Assembly (NCBI RefSeq): GCF_000425405.1 | Contig: NZ_AUDJ01000015.1 | Location: forward strand, 148,655 to 212,654 | DNA length: 64,000 nt | From: Ferrimonas kyonanensis DSM 18153 | Lineage (GTDB): Bacteria > Pseudomonadota > Gammaproteobacteria > Enterobacterales > Shewanellaceae | Direction: 5' to 3' | Shown here: piece after piece, positions 52,923 to 61,710 of the stretch | How positions within the stretch are numbered: the first letter of the stretch is position 1 | How the letters are laid out: each line of letters begins with the position of its first letter | Made by a program: the position numbers and the translations under genes | Notes under the pieces: model-generated | The model's input: the letters and a program-made list of their open reading frames with translations, nothing else | Told to the model about the DNA's origin: nothing | The model's database searches: none

Positions 52923-53958
52923 GGTGCCCCCGATGCCAGGAGGAACGGTACAGCAGGTAGGCAAACAGGGGAGCGCCGATGACAGAGGTGACAATGCCCA
53001 CCGGCAACTCCATGCTGAAGCTGCTGCGGGCGATGCCGTCGGCGATCACCATGAAGCAGGCTCCGGTGACGGTGCTCAGTGGCAGCAATTTCAGGTGGTC
53101 GGCGCCGGTCAGGGTGCGCACCATGTGGGGGACCACTAGGCCTATCCAGGCCACCTGGCCCACGACGCTGACGCAGGCGGCGACCACAAACGAGCTGATG
53201 ACGGTCAGAACCAACCGCAGTCGCTCAGGGGATAACCCCAGGCTTCGACTGTGTTTGTCTCCCAAACACAGCACGTTCAGTTGATACCTCAAAAGGTGGG
53301 CAATGCCGTAGCCGACCAACAGCGCCGGCAGCAGCTTGGCGACGCTGGCCCAGCTGCTGGTGGACAGCGAGCCCATCAGCCAGAAAATGATGGCCGGTAG
53401 CTGACCATAGGGGTCGGCCAGTATCTTGACGATCATCAGTGCGGCACTGAACAGGGAACCGACAATGATGCCGGTCATGATCATGATCAGCAGGCTGTTG
53501 TTGCCCACTTTCCTGGCCATGGTAATGGCGACGCCCGCGGCCGCCAGGCCGAAGCCAAAGGCCAGAATCTGTACCGCAATCCAGCTGCTGTAAGGCAGCA
53601 GCAGTCCCAGCGCGGCGCCAAACATGCAGCCGGAGGTGACGCCCAGAATGTCGGGTGATACCAGCGGGTTGCGGAATACACCCTGGTAGAGGGTGCCGGC
53701 CATGGCCAGCCCTGCGCCCACCAGCAGTGCCATCAGCAACCGCGGCAGTCGTACCAGCAAAATCACCTGCTGCTCGGGGCTGAGATCGCCAGGCAGAGGC
53801 TGGGTGCTGATCAGGCACCAAAGTACCTCAGGCAGGCGCACCAGGGTGGACAACGAGTCGGTCGCACTCATGCCAAATCGGCCGCACAGCAGTGCCGTCA
53901 GGGTGATCAGCAGGGTGACCAGCATCAAGCGGGAGACTGGGGCGGCTTTCAGTTGCAT
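52915..53958 (-). CDS. FecCD/BtuC-family ABC permease
   Basis: A 347-residue permease with about ten helices. Family features include LPRLLMALLVGAGLAMAGTL (residues 68-87), YQGVFRNPLVSPDILGVTSG (88-107) and the cytoplasmic coupling segment near GDKHSRSLGLSPERLR, then GQVAWIGLVVPHMVRTLTGA. It serves import of siderophores, heme or cobalamin across the inner membrane. It overlaps the binding-protein gene by 10 bases and the ATPase fusion by 8. Confidence 0.94.
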   Translation of the reverse strand: MQLKAAPVSRLMLVTLLITLTALLCGRFGMSATDSLSTLVRLPEVLWCLISTQPLPGDLSPEQQVILLVRLPRLLMALLVGAGLAMAGTLYQGVFRNPLVSPDILGVTSGCMFGAALGLLLPYSSWIAVQILAFGFGLAAAGVAITMARKVGNNSLLIMIMTGIIVGSLFSAALMIVKILADPYGQLPAIIFWLMGSLSTSSWASVAKLLPALLVGYGIAHLLRYQLNVLCLGDKHSRSLGLSPERLRLVLTVISSFVVAACVSVVGQVAWIGLVVPHMVRTLTGADHLKLLPLSTVTGACFMVIADGIARSSFSMELPVGIVTSVIGAPLFAYLLYRSSWHRGHHA

Positions 53959-54944
53959 GGGACTGCCTGAGCGGCGGCGGGCAGAGGTGACAGGCAGGCC
54001 TTTCCCAGCAGTTGTTGGTAAAAACGACCAATCCTGGCATCAACGTCGACATCCCGAAACTTCTTCGGGTGAGCCTGGCTGGCCAGGTAATAGGCACCGG
54101 CCGCCGCCACCGGCGATGGCATGTGCCACAAGGCCGCAGAGGGCAGGGTGACCCTGGGCAGCGCCGCCAACGAGGCCAGCTCGGTGTTGTCGAGTTGATC
54201 GGCCAGGCGGCCGCTTTTCCCTTGTTCGAGCACCAGAAACTGCGGTTGCCAGCGGACCAGCTGTTCCAGGTTGATCTTGGGGTAAAATCCGGGTACCTCG
54301 GCGGCGACGTTGCGTATGCCGGCCAGTTGCAGCAGCTCATGCTGATACATGTGGGCGTTGACGCTGCGGTAGAGATCGCCACCATTGCCGTAATAGCCGG
54401 CGACCGGAGTGGTGCCTTCTAGGCGGCGGGTTAGATCGTCGATCAGTTGCCGAGTCAACGCTTTATAGCGCCGGGCCTGGGATTGATGGCCGGTGGCTTT
54501 GGCAATCAGATCCATCGCTTGTTGTACCTGAGCCAACGATTCGGCTCGGATCAGCAGCGCCGGGATGCCCAGTTGCTGAAGCTGTCCCGCCAGGCGGGCG
54601 CCATCTTTCTTGTCGTTGATCAGCACCAGATCTGGCTTGAGGCTGATGATGGTTTCCAGGTTGATGCCGGCGGAGCGGCTGCCGACCTGGACCGGGCTGC
54701 GGCCGTCCAGCAGGCCTTTCACCAGTGATTGGCGAGTGTCGTGATTGGAGATTCCCACCAACTGATCCTCAAGGCCGAGGCTCAGGGTGAATAGAGTGGC
54801 GGGCATGTAGGTGGTGACCAGACGCTGGGCAGGCGAAGACAGGGCGACGTGGCGCCCGGTCATGTCGGTGAGCTGGAGTGGCTTTGCCACCCCAGCCCAG
54901 ACCCAACTCCACAGGCTTAGCCCGAGTAGGAGGTGTTTAACCAT
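53949..54944 (-). CDS. Periplasmic binding protein, FecB/BtuF fold
   Basis: A 331-residue exported binding protein. The signal ends near VWAGVAKP. Peripla_BP_2 features are DMTGRHVALSSPAQRLVTTY (residues 27-46), VQVGSRSAGINLETIISLKP and a central linker helix. Ligand-pocket residues cannot be assigned to a given siderophore, heme or corrinoid. It precedes the FecCD permease and follows the receptor gene after 8 bases, so it takes substrate from the receptor's pore. Confidence 0.9.
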   Translation of the reverse strand: MVKHLLLGLSLWSWVWAGVAKPLQLTDMTGRHVALSSPAQRLVTTYMPATLFTLSLGLEDQLVGISNHDTRQSLVKGLLDGRSPVQVGSRSAGINLETIISLKPDLVLINDKKDGARLAGQLQQLGIPALLIRAESLAQVQQAMDLIAKATGHQSQARRYKALTRQLIDDLTRRLEGTTPVAGYYGNGGDLYRSVNAHMYQHELLQLAGIRNVAAEVPGFYPKINLEQLVRWQPQFLVLEQGKSGRLADQLDNTELASLAALPRVTLPSAALWHMPSPVAAAGAYYLASQAHPKKFRDVDVDARIGRFYQQLLGKACLSPLPAAAQAVPCN

Positions 54945-54952
54945 GAGTCAGA

Positions 54953-57013
54953 TCAGAACCGATAGGTGAGGCCCACTTCAAAGTTGCGGCCTTCGGTGGG
55001 TTGGCCATCACCTTCGTAGTAGTTCTCATCCAGCAGGTTGTTAACGTTAAAGTAGGCGGTCAGCTGTTGGTTGTAGAAGTCTTTCCGTGCGCCGATATCC
55101 ATCGTCAGCACGTCTTTTTCCCACTGAGTGTCGTCGCCGTCCCACTGAATCATGAACTTGTCTTTGTAGTTCAGGCGCAGGTTGGCGCTGACGCCGGTGA
55201 TGGCCTCGTCCCAGATCAGGATGGCGGTCACTTCGTTGCGGGGCAGGTCGCGCAGATACTCGGTTTCGGCATCGGCGGACTTGTCGCGGGCGTGGGTGTA
55301 GGTGTGATCCAGGCTGTAACGCAGGGAATCGGTCAGATCACCGGCCAGAGTCAGTTCGCTGCCGTAGTACTCGGCGGTGCCGATGTTTACCGGGGTGGCG
55401 ATGTTGCAGTAGCCGTCATCCGGGTCGCGGTCGATGCACTGCTCGCCGATGCGATCGTCGACATCGTGATAGAAGCCGCTGATGCTCAGTTGATCAAGCC
55501 AGCCGGTGCCCAGATCCATCTCCCAGCCGGCGGCGTAGCTCAGGCTGCGCTCGGGATCCAGCTTGTACAGTTTGCCGTCGTCGGCCTTCATGTCCTGGAA
55601 GGTCGCAAAACGGGTCTTTTTGGCCACCGAGGCAAACACCCGGCTGCCGTTGTTCATGGCGTAGCTCAGACCCAGCATCGGATCGATGGTATCGGACTCA
55701 TCGGCGCCGCTGCCGGCCAGGCTGTTGCCAGCCGACTCGCCCTGGAAGTCGATGACGGTTTGCTGGTGCCAGGCGACGCCGGCGACCACGGTGAGTTGGC
55801 CAAAGCGTAGGGTGTCTTCCATGGCCAGGCTGTACGTCTCCAACTCCGAGCGTTCGGTGGGATCGGACAGATCCGGATCGATGGCGTGATCCACCCATTG
55901 CTTGTGAATGTCAGACTTGTAGTTCACCGACAGGCTGAGGCTGTGCCAGTCGGCCAGGGCGATGTCGCCGTAGAGGGCGCCGCCAATGGTGTAATCGTCG
56001 TAGGAGCTGTCACCCATCTTCTGCTTTTGCTCCGGGGTGGCGTAGAAGCTCAGGGTGTCGGTGTGGGTGTGGTAGTAGGCCATGGCCCGCAAGGTCACCT
56101 GGTCATTGAGGATGTGACTGGCGTTGAGGTCGATGCCCTGATCCTGGTACTCGGAGATGTCCGAGAAGGTGGAGTAGGTGGCAAACACCTTGTTGTAGCT
56201 GTCGTGGTACGGCAGGCCGCGTTCGGTATCGAAGTGATAGACGCTGGCGTACACCTCGGTGGTGTCGTTGCTGTAGCCGGCGCGCAGACGGGCGTTGATG
56301 CTCTCAAGATCGGAGTTGACCCGTTTGCCGCCATCCTCCACCTGCATGAATTTCGGTAGATCGCCCCAGCGATCTTTGATGTAAGACTCAATGGGCTCAT
56401 AGTCGTCCGACAGGCGGTAGGCGTCGCGGCCGGTATGTTCAATGGTGCCGAACAGGGTAAAGCCGTTGTGGCCGTAGCTGAGCTGAGCGGATTGATGGTT
56501 CTGGCCGTACTCGCCAACGTTGGCGTCGAGCTTGCCGGAGAAGCCCTCGCTGCCCTGGTGGGTAATGATGTTGACCACACCGCCCATGCCGTTAGGGCCA
56601 TACAGAACCGAGGAGGCGCCCTTGGAGACTTCCACCTTGGCGATGATGCTGGCGGGGATCTGGCTCAGATCCAGCTGGCCATACTTGGTTTCGTAGTAGG
56701 GGACACCATCGAGCAGAATCAGGATTTTGTCCTGTTCAAAGCCCTGCATGGTCAGGAATTTCTCGCCCTTGTTGGATTGAGCGACGTGGACACCGGGGAC
56801 ATACTCCAGGGCGTCGGCGGCGGTTTTGGCGCCCACCAGTTCGATGGTTTCGGCCGTCAGCACGTTGTGAATGGCGATATCACGCACCCCGGTGGTTTCT
56901 GCAACCACGATTTCACCTAGGGAAAACACCTCTTTGTCGTCGGCCATGGCCGCTGGGGTGGACAGGGTGGCAGCGATCATCATTGCCACAGGGGTAAGAC
57001 GCAAACCGTTCAC
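54953..57013 (-). CDS. TonB-dependent outer-membrane receptor
   Basis: A 686-residue receptor. The signal peptide (about residues 1-24, MAD) is followed by a probable TonB box (GEIVVAE, 32-38). The plug is seen in ADALEYVPGVHVAQSN, ILILLDGVPYYETKYG and SSVLYGPNGMGGVVNIIT. A 22-strand barrel ends with the aromatic FEVGLTYRF. It leads the 12-gene operon. Its substrate is a metal complex or heme or corrinoid, not more precisely known from sequence. The upstream gap has no clear Fur box but an 18-base tandem operator-like repeat. Confidence 0.94.
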   Translation of the reverse strand: MNGLRLTPVAMMIAATLSTPAAMADDKEVFSLGEIVVAETTGVRDIAIHNVLTAETIELVGAKTAADALEYVPGVHVAQSNKGEKFLTMQGFEQDKILILLDGVPYYETKYGQLDLSQIPASIIAKVEVSKGASSVLYGPNGMGGVVNIITHQGSEGFSGKLDANVGEYGQNHQSAQLSYGHNGFTLFGTIEHTGRDAYRLSDDYEPIESYIKDRWGDLPKFMQVEDGGKRVNSDLESINARLRAGYSNDTTEVYASVYHFDTERGLPYHDSYNKVFATYSTFSDISEYQDQGIDLNASHILNDQVTLRAMAYYHTHTDTLSFYATPEQKQKMGDSSYDDYTIGGALYGDIALADWHSLSLSVNYKSDIHKQWVDHAIDPDLSDPTERSELETYSLAMEDTLRFGQLTVVAGVAWHQQTVIDFQGESAGNSLAGSGADESDTIDPMLGLSYAMNNGSRVFASVAKKTRFATFQDMKADDGKLYKLDPERSLSYAAGWEMDLGTGWLDQLSISGFYHDVDDRIGEQCIDRDPDDGYCNIATPVNIGTAEYYGSELTLAGDLTDSLRYSLDHTYTHARDKSADAETEYLRDLPRNEVTAILIWDEAITGVSANLRLNYKDKFMIQWDGDDTQWEKDVLTMDIGARKDFYNQQLTAYFNVNNLLDENYYEGDGQPTEGRNFEVGLTYRF

Positions 57014-57523
57014 TTTGCTCTCCTAAAAAACGCGTTATTTGGGGGCTGAATAGGCAGCCTTCTGATTAGGCTGGAAAGGGTATCAGAGGAAGTTCACTGA
57101 AATTTATCAAGAATTGCCAATTCAAGGAGAAGATCACGGTCAAAATACCCCATTCGCACTTAACGGAGAAAAAATGACTCTAACTTTGGACACTTTGTCA
57201 TTTTTGGACAATGTGTCCATATGCGGCTTGAGGCGGCGGAAAACCGACGTGGTTGTTCAGCCATTAACCGGGGTGGCAGAGTCGGGTGCCAGTTGAGCAG
57301 GATGTGGTTGATTTGCCATCGAACTGAATCCCGTTTGCCGCCAGTGACTGATTTTGTGGCCCTGACCGCCGTTTCAGGCTGTATTTTTGTGTAGATTAGA
57401 ATAATGACATTTGAATCAATTGTTTGACTGTGGTGTTATGATCCACTTAACAATGGCCAGTGACGGGCATGAGGTCAGCCTCACGCTCGGGCCCAGTCAG
57501 ACTCAGGACAGTGAAAGGAACAC
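57014..57523. other. Divergent intergenic region between the TonB operon and the TIR/SLOG locus
   Basis: About 510 bases, holding the promoters of both units. On the minus strand a weak pair TTGATA-N17-TCTGAT lies about 60 bases ahead of the receptor start. The tandem repeat at 57187-57219 is the most distinctive element. I see no Fur box and no gene; the 60-codon frame here is not accepted. Confidence 0.45.
57187..57219. promoter_or_regulatory. Tandem TGGACA-N3-TGTC operator-like sites
   Basis: TGGACAATGTGTCCA (57205-57219) is a perfect 6-3-6 palindrome. Exactly 18 bases upstream TGGACACTTTGTCAT (57187-57201) is an imperfect copy. The whole also reads as a 12-base inverted repeat (57188-57218) with one mismatch. 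It lies about 175 bases ahead of the TonB receptor and 305 bases ahead of the SLOG gene. Confidence 0.6.
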
Positions 57524-59386
57524 GTGCACGTGGTTGAAGACGCACAGGGAACAGCAAGTCAGTTACCGTTTATTATTGGTGTCAGCGGCCACAGGAAATT
57601 AGACCCCAACTCGACCCAGACGTTACGCCAGCGAGTGAGAGAGGCGTTGGTATTCTGGCGTCAGCAACTGACCGATACGCCCATCTGGTTGTTGTCCGGC
57701 ATGGCCGTCGGTGCCGACACTCTGGTGGTGGAAGTGGCCCGGGAACTGCGTGCCCAGTGGGGCCCGGACAGCCTTAAAATCATCGCCTGCCTGCCCATGG
57801 ATGAGGCTTCCTACCTGCAAGATTTTGAAGGCCTGCAATTTGCCCCCAATGCGGTGACCGAGTTCCATGCCCACCTGGCTCAGCTTCGCCATGACGACGA
57901 TGAGATCATCGAGGTGCAAAGTGTGCTCGCCCCGCAGCAACTGGCTACGGCGCTGGCAGACACCGAGTATGGTGAGGCCCGCAATCACCTGTACCTGAAT
58001 CAAAGCGTGTTTGTGGCCAAGTACGCCCAGGTGCTGCTGTCCTTATGGGATGGCGCTCCGTCCCGGGGCAGTGGCGGGACCGCAGATGCGGTGGCCTATA
58101 AGTTAGGACTGCCGCTTCAATGGCCGCTTGGCATCGCCAACCCGGCACTGGCGCCGGTGTCCGACTTCGATGGCCAGCAGGGCGGCGTGGTTCACCACGT
58201 TCCGGCGGTTCGTCCCGGCCAAACCCTGGCCCCATCCACCCTGGAGTATGCGTCGCTGCCGATGACCGGGCTCAGCGGAGACTTGCCCGAGGGCAGTGGC
58301 CTGTACGTGTGCCATAACCACGGCGATGACAGCGACATCGCGCCCAGTGGCTTTCTGGCGCAGGAGTTTCGCCTGATGCTCAAGGAGCTGCGCTTCTACA
58401 ACCAGCACGCTTCCGGCATTGAGGCCGATGCGGCCACCGCTTGGCCGGCGCCGGGGCTGCAGGAATCACAGCGGATCTTCCTTAAAGCTGATGCCATGGC
58501 GCTGAATCAGCAGACCCGCTACCGACGCCTGACTCAGCTGTTCTTCCTGTTTGCGCTGATCGCCCTGGGCCTGTACGAAGTGGTGTCCAACTTCCTGGAG
58601 CTGTCCACCGGATCCTGGCTGATTGCCGCCATGTTTGCTGCCATGCTTGGGTGTTACGGCATCATTCGATATGCCGGCAAACGAGAATTAAAGTGGCAAT
58701 ACCAACTGGCCAGGGGCGTCGCCGAAGGCATGCGCATCCGTGGCTTTTTGAACTTGTCGGCCATCGCGCCATCACCGACGCCATTGATTCCGCGTCGGTT
58801 TCGTCAGCATCTGCCACTGATCGAACACGCCATCTCGGTGGCGGAACTGGACTGGTGGCGGGCGCCGCTGCCGGAAAACCCGCAGCTGATCCGCACCAGC
58901 TGGCTCGATGATCAACGCAACTTTCTTAATACCCGCCTGCGCCTGAAAGAGCCACGGCGCCTGCGCCTGTCCGAGCGTTTCTATAAGCGTCCCGCCTGGG
59001 CCGCCAGCGTGTGTGAACGCTGGGCCAGCGAGCTGTTTAATGCGGCGGTGATTTTCGGTATCGCCTTGCTGGGGGTGTTGCTGTTGCAGTACGGGTTTAA
59101 CATCGACCTGTTCGTCGGCAGCAAAGACACCCTGATGTACTTTGCCCAGTATGCCCTGATGGCCGCCGGTGCCATCGCCTTGTGGGGCGAGTTGGCGGGC
59201 TACGACACCACCGCTCGCGGTTACCGCTCGTTAGAACAGCTGTACCGCCGTGCCCAGCACTTGCTGGACGGTGAACTGAATCAATCCAAACAGGCAATGC
59301 TGATTGAACTGGCCAAAGAGGCGATGTTCGAGCACGTGACCTGGACCAATTCCGAATCAGACAACGATCTGAAACAGAAGCAATAA
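57524..59386 (+). CDS. SLOG-domain protein with four membrane helices and SLATT-like C-terminus
   Basis: A 620-residue protein. The N-terminal Rossmann-like SLOG domain (about 15-200) shows GVSGHR (19-24), LSGMAVGADTLVVEVA (57-72) and DGAPSRGSGGTADAVAYKLG (176-195), the nucleotide or ligand loop pattern of the LOG/DprA/SLOG superfamily. Two helix pairs follow (about 336-356, 363-381, 505-525, 537-555). A tail with YRSLEQLYRRAQHLL and LIELAKEAMFEHVTW resembles the SLATT pattern of predicted membrane-perturbing effectors. The start is GTG at 57524 after AAGGA; GTG at 57530 is possible. It is the first of three linked genes ending with a TIR protein. Confidence 0.85.
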   Translation: MHVVEDAQGTASQLPFIIGVSGHRKLDPNSTQTLRQRVREALVFWRQQLTDTPIWLLSGMAVGADTLVVEVARELRAQWGPDSLKIIACLPMDEASYLQDFEGLQFAPNAVTEFHAHLAQLRHDDDEIIEVQSVLAPQQLATALADTEYGEARNHLYLNQSVFVAKYAQVLLSLWDGAPSRGSGGTADAVAYKLGLPLQWPLGIANPALAPVSDFDGQQGGVVHHVPAVRPGQTLAPSTLEYASLPMTGLSGDLPEGSGLYVCHNHGDDSDIAPSGFLAQEFRLMLKELRFYNQHASGIEADAATAWPAPGLQESQRIFLKADAMALNQQTRYRRLTQLFFLFALIALGLYEVVSNFLELSTGSWLIAAMFAAMLGCYGIIRYAGKRELKWQYQLARGVAEGMRIRGFLNLSAIAPSPTPLIPRRFRQHLPLIEHAISVAELDWWRAPLPENPQLIRTSWLDDQRNFLNTRLRLKEPRRLRLSERFYKRPAWAASVCERWASELFNAAVIFGIALLGVLLLQYGFNIDLFVGSKDTLMYFAQYALMAAGAIALWGELAGYDTTARGYRSLEQLYRRAQHLLDGELNQSKQAMLIELAKEAMFEHVTWTNSESDNDLKQKQ

Positions 59387-59400
59387 TTAATCTTTAACGG

Positions 59401-61710
59401 ATGATAATGATGAGTAAGCAGATTCGCTTCGAAACCCTGACTGAAAAGCAGTTGGCCTCGCCGACGCTGCAGAACACCCGTCTTGACGGCCGCATCCGCA
59501 TCGAATGGGGACGGGATGACAGTTACACCATTATCTGTGATGACGAAGATAGCCGTAAGAGCTTCAACCGTCACAGTGACACCGTCATCGGAGTGCTGCC
59601 CCTGAAGTGGTCGAAGCAGGTATTTCTGACCATTGGCCTGGATCACGTGATTCAGTTGTCGGCATTCAGTGGACGAAACCTGCATTCATTGAACGAGCAC
59701 AGCGATCGCATCTTCGGTGTCATCGAGATTGCCAAAGACCGCTTGCTCAGTGCCAGCCTCGATGGCACGGTGCGAATCTGGAATCTGCGCAGTGGCTCTC
59801 TGGTGTGCACCATTGACGCCAAGATTACCTCGTTGTCTGCGATACAGATGTTTGCCAACTCTGATCACCTGGCCATCAGTGACGGCAATGGCGTATCGAT
59901 CTGGAGCTTTACCGGCAAAAAGATTGCAGTAATGCAGGGGCTGAAGTCCCGCATCATCGGCGTCAGCACCCTGCAAAATGGCAGCTGGATGGTGCAGAGT
60001 GAAAAGCAGCACCCAAGCATCTGGTCCGCCACCGGCAAGTTCCTGCATCGGTTTAAGTTCGATTTCGATTTTGCCGACGACATGCACGAAGTGGACAGCG
60101 AGCGCCTGTTGATTCGTCGCCCCGGTAAGTCACTGGGGTTGTGGCATGTGGAAGGGGAGCTCATCAGCGAGCACCTGCCCAATGACGACATCAACGCGGC
60201 ATTCGATAACCTGAAGCAGGGTCACCTGACTCGGGATCGATACATCGAACAGAAGCCCGAGGTCATCGATTTCCCCCACGTGCGCAACCCGCTGGGCAAC
60301 AGCGACAGTGTGTTTACCGCGCGTGCCGAACTGGAGAAGCAGAAGCTGGATCTGGATGCCAGCCCCGAACGGCGCATGTTCTGGGACTTCTTCAACCGGC
60401 CGCTGTTCACGCCGATTCGTACCGCACTGAAGCAGCCGATCAAACAGGCTCGCGAACAGCTCGAAGTGCTGGCCGGGGTGCGCGAGGCGTCTGAGCAAGA
60501 GCAGCAGCTTCGACAGAAAAAACGCAAAGGTGCCGCCATCTGGTCCTGGTTGTTCCTGATGCTGACCATGGTGGCGGCGGGGATTGGTTACCTGTTCTTC
60601 CTCGATAACGCCCTGGTGATGGATCTGGTTCGTCAGCAGCAGCCTGAGCTGCTGGACAGGTTGGGCCGTAACGCCCACCTGACGCTGGCTGTGGCTGCGG
60701 CCGGTATTGGCGGAGCCTGTTTATTGCTGAGCCTGATGATGCTGATTCGTAACCGCGGTCACCGCGGCCATCAGTTGCAGCAGGAAGCCAACCTGCAAGT
60801 GGTGGACTGCCTTGCGCCCCAGTTTGATGGTTTGATCGGCTCCATCAAGGAGTACCGTCAGGGACTGTTGAATAACATTCCCGTGGTCAAAGACCTGGCG
60901 GCGTTGTCGCCCAAAGGTGTACTGGAAACCATGGATCGTCACATCAACGACACCATCGAAACCATGGCGCTGGAAGAGTGTGGATTGGAACGTGAAGACA
61001 TCGTCTACACCAATAATGAAGCCATCGTGCTGTCAGACTGGGCCCTGATTCAGGATCTGGATAAGCGGGCTCAGGTGAAATCCAAGTTGAATTATGGCAA
61101 TGAGCGGTCGTTCTGGTCTTCTGGCAGTGATGGGATTCTGTTTGCGGTTCAGTACATTCAGTACATCTTCCTGACCGAAGACAAGGTGGATGTATTTACC
61201 ACCTACTACGACTTCATTTCCGGTAAGTGCATCGGTAAAGAAGCCAACGCCTTCTACTACAAAGACGTGACCAACATCGCCAAGCGCAATGTCGAGCGCG
61301 GTGGCCAGTCGACGGTGAATGAAAAAGAGATCTCAGTCACCGAGATTGCCCTGTATGTCGCCAGTGGCGAGCGCATTCGCCTGACCATCCTGAACGAAGA
61401 CAGTGTCTCTGCCATTGCCGCCTCGGCCAAAGATAACGAGAACATCACCATGGTGGATCGCATCGAGAAGCTGGAGCAGGAGCGTCAGAACATCCTCGAC
61501 GATCAGACCCTGTCTGAAACTGAGCGTCAGGAAGAGCTGGACATGAATGCCGCCGAGATGGCCGACCTCAAGACTCAGAACGTGGCGCAGAACGTGCAGA
61601 AGACCGCCTCGAAAGCGGATGAAACCGTAAAGAACATTCGTGCCCAACTGCGAGACCATAAGCAATCCGGTAAGCACGACGAGGCCCACATCGATGCACC
61701 TATTTCTTAG
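59401..61710 (+). CDS. WD40-like, two-helix membrane, coiled-coil protein
   Basis: A protein of about 769 residues (start ATG at 59401; 59407 or 59410 possible). Residues about 50-270 contain WD40/beta-propeller repeats (for example LLSASLDGTVRIWNLRSG, 115-132; VSIWSFTGKK; LGLWHVEGE). Two membrane helices follow (378-400, 426-449). Then comes a domain of about 200 residues that I do not recognise (DWALIQDLDKRAQVKSKL, YFDF-like YDFISGKCIGKEANAFYY), and finally a coiled coil from about 680. It could be the scaffold or sensor of the module. It is 14 bases after the SLOG gene and overlaps the TIR gene by 17. Confidence 0.82.
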   Translation: MIMMSKQIRFETLTEKQLASPTLQNTRLDGRIRIEWGRDDSYTIICDDEDSRKSFNRHSDTVIGVLPLKWSKQVFLTIGLDHVIQLSAFSGRNLHSLNEHSDRIFGVIEIAKDRLLSASLDGTVRIWNLRSGSLVCTIDAKITSLSAIQMFANSDHLAISDGNGVSIWSFTGKKIAVMQGLKSRIIGVSTLQNGSWMVQSEKQHPSIWSATGKFLHRFKFDFDFADDMHEVDSERLLIRRPGKSLGLWHVEGELISEHLPNDDINAAFDNLKQGHLTRDRYIEQKPEVIDFPHVRNPLGNSDSVFTARAELEKQKLDLDASPERRMFWDFFNRPLFTPIRTALKQPIKQAREQLEVLAGVREASEQEQQLRQKKRKGAAIWSWLFLMLTMVAAGIGYLFFLDNALVMDLVRQQQPELLDRLGRNAHLTLAVAAAGIGGACLLLSLMMLIRNRGHRGHQLQQEANLQVVDCLAPQFDGLIGSIKEYRQGLLNNIPVVKDLAALSPKGVLETMDRHINDTIETMALEECGLEREDIVYTNNEAIVLSDWALIQDLDKRAQVKSKLNYGNERSFWSSGSDGILFAVQYIQYIFLTEDKVDVFTTYYDFISGKCIGKEANAFYYKDVTNIAKRNVERGGQSTVNEKEISVTEIALYVASGERIRLTILNEDSVSAIAASAKDNENITMVDRIEKLEQERQNILDDQTLSETERQEELDMNAAEMADLKTQNVAQNVQKTASKADETVKNIRAQLRDHKQSGKHDEAHIDAPIS

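Noticed and set aside
57114..57296. 60-codon frame in the gap before the SLOG gene
   Set aside because: It spans the tandem palindrome and has no ribosome site or protein-like composition.
57014..57523. Fur box ahead of the TonB receptor
   Set aside because: I searched for GATAAT-type and AATGANAAT-type palindromes and found none convincing; the visible dyad has a different sequence.
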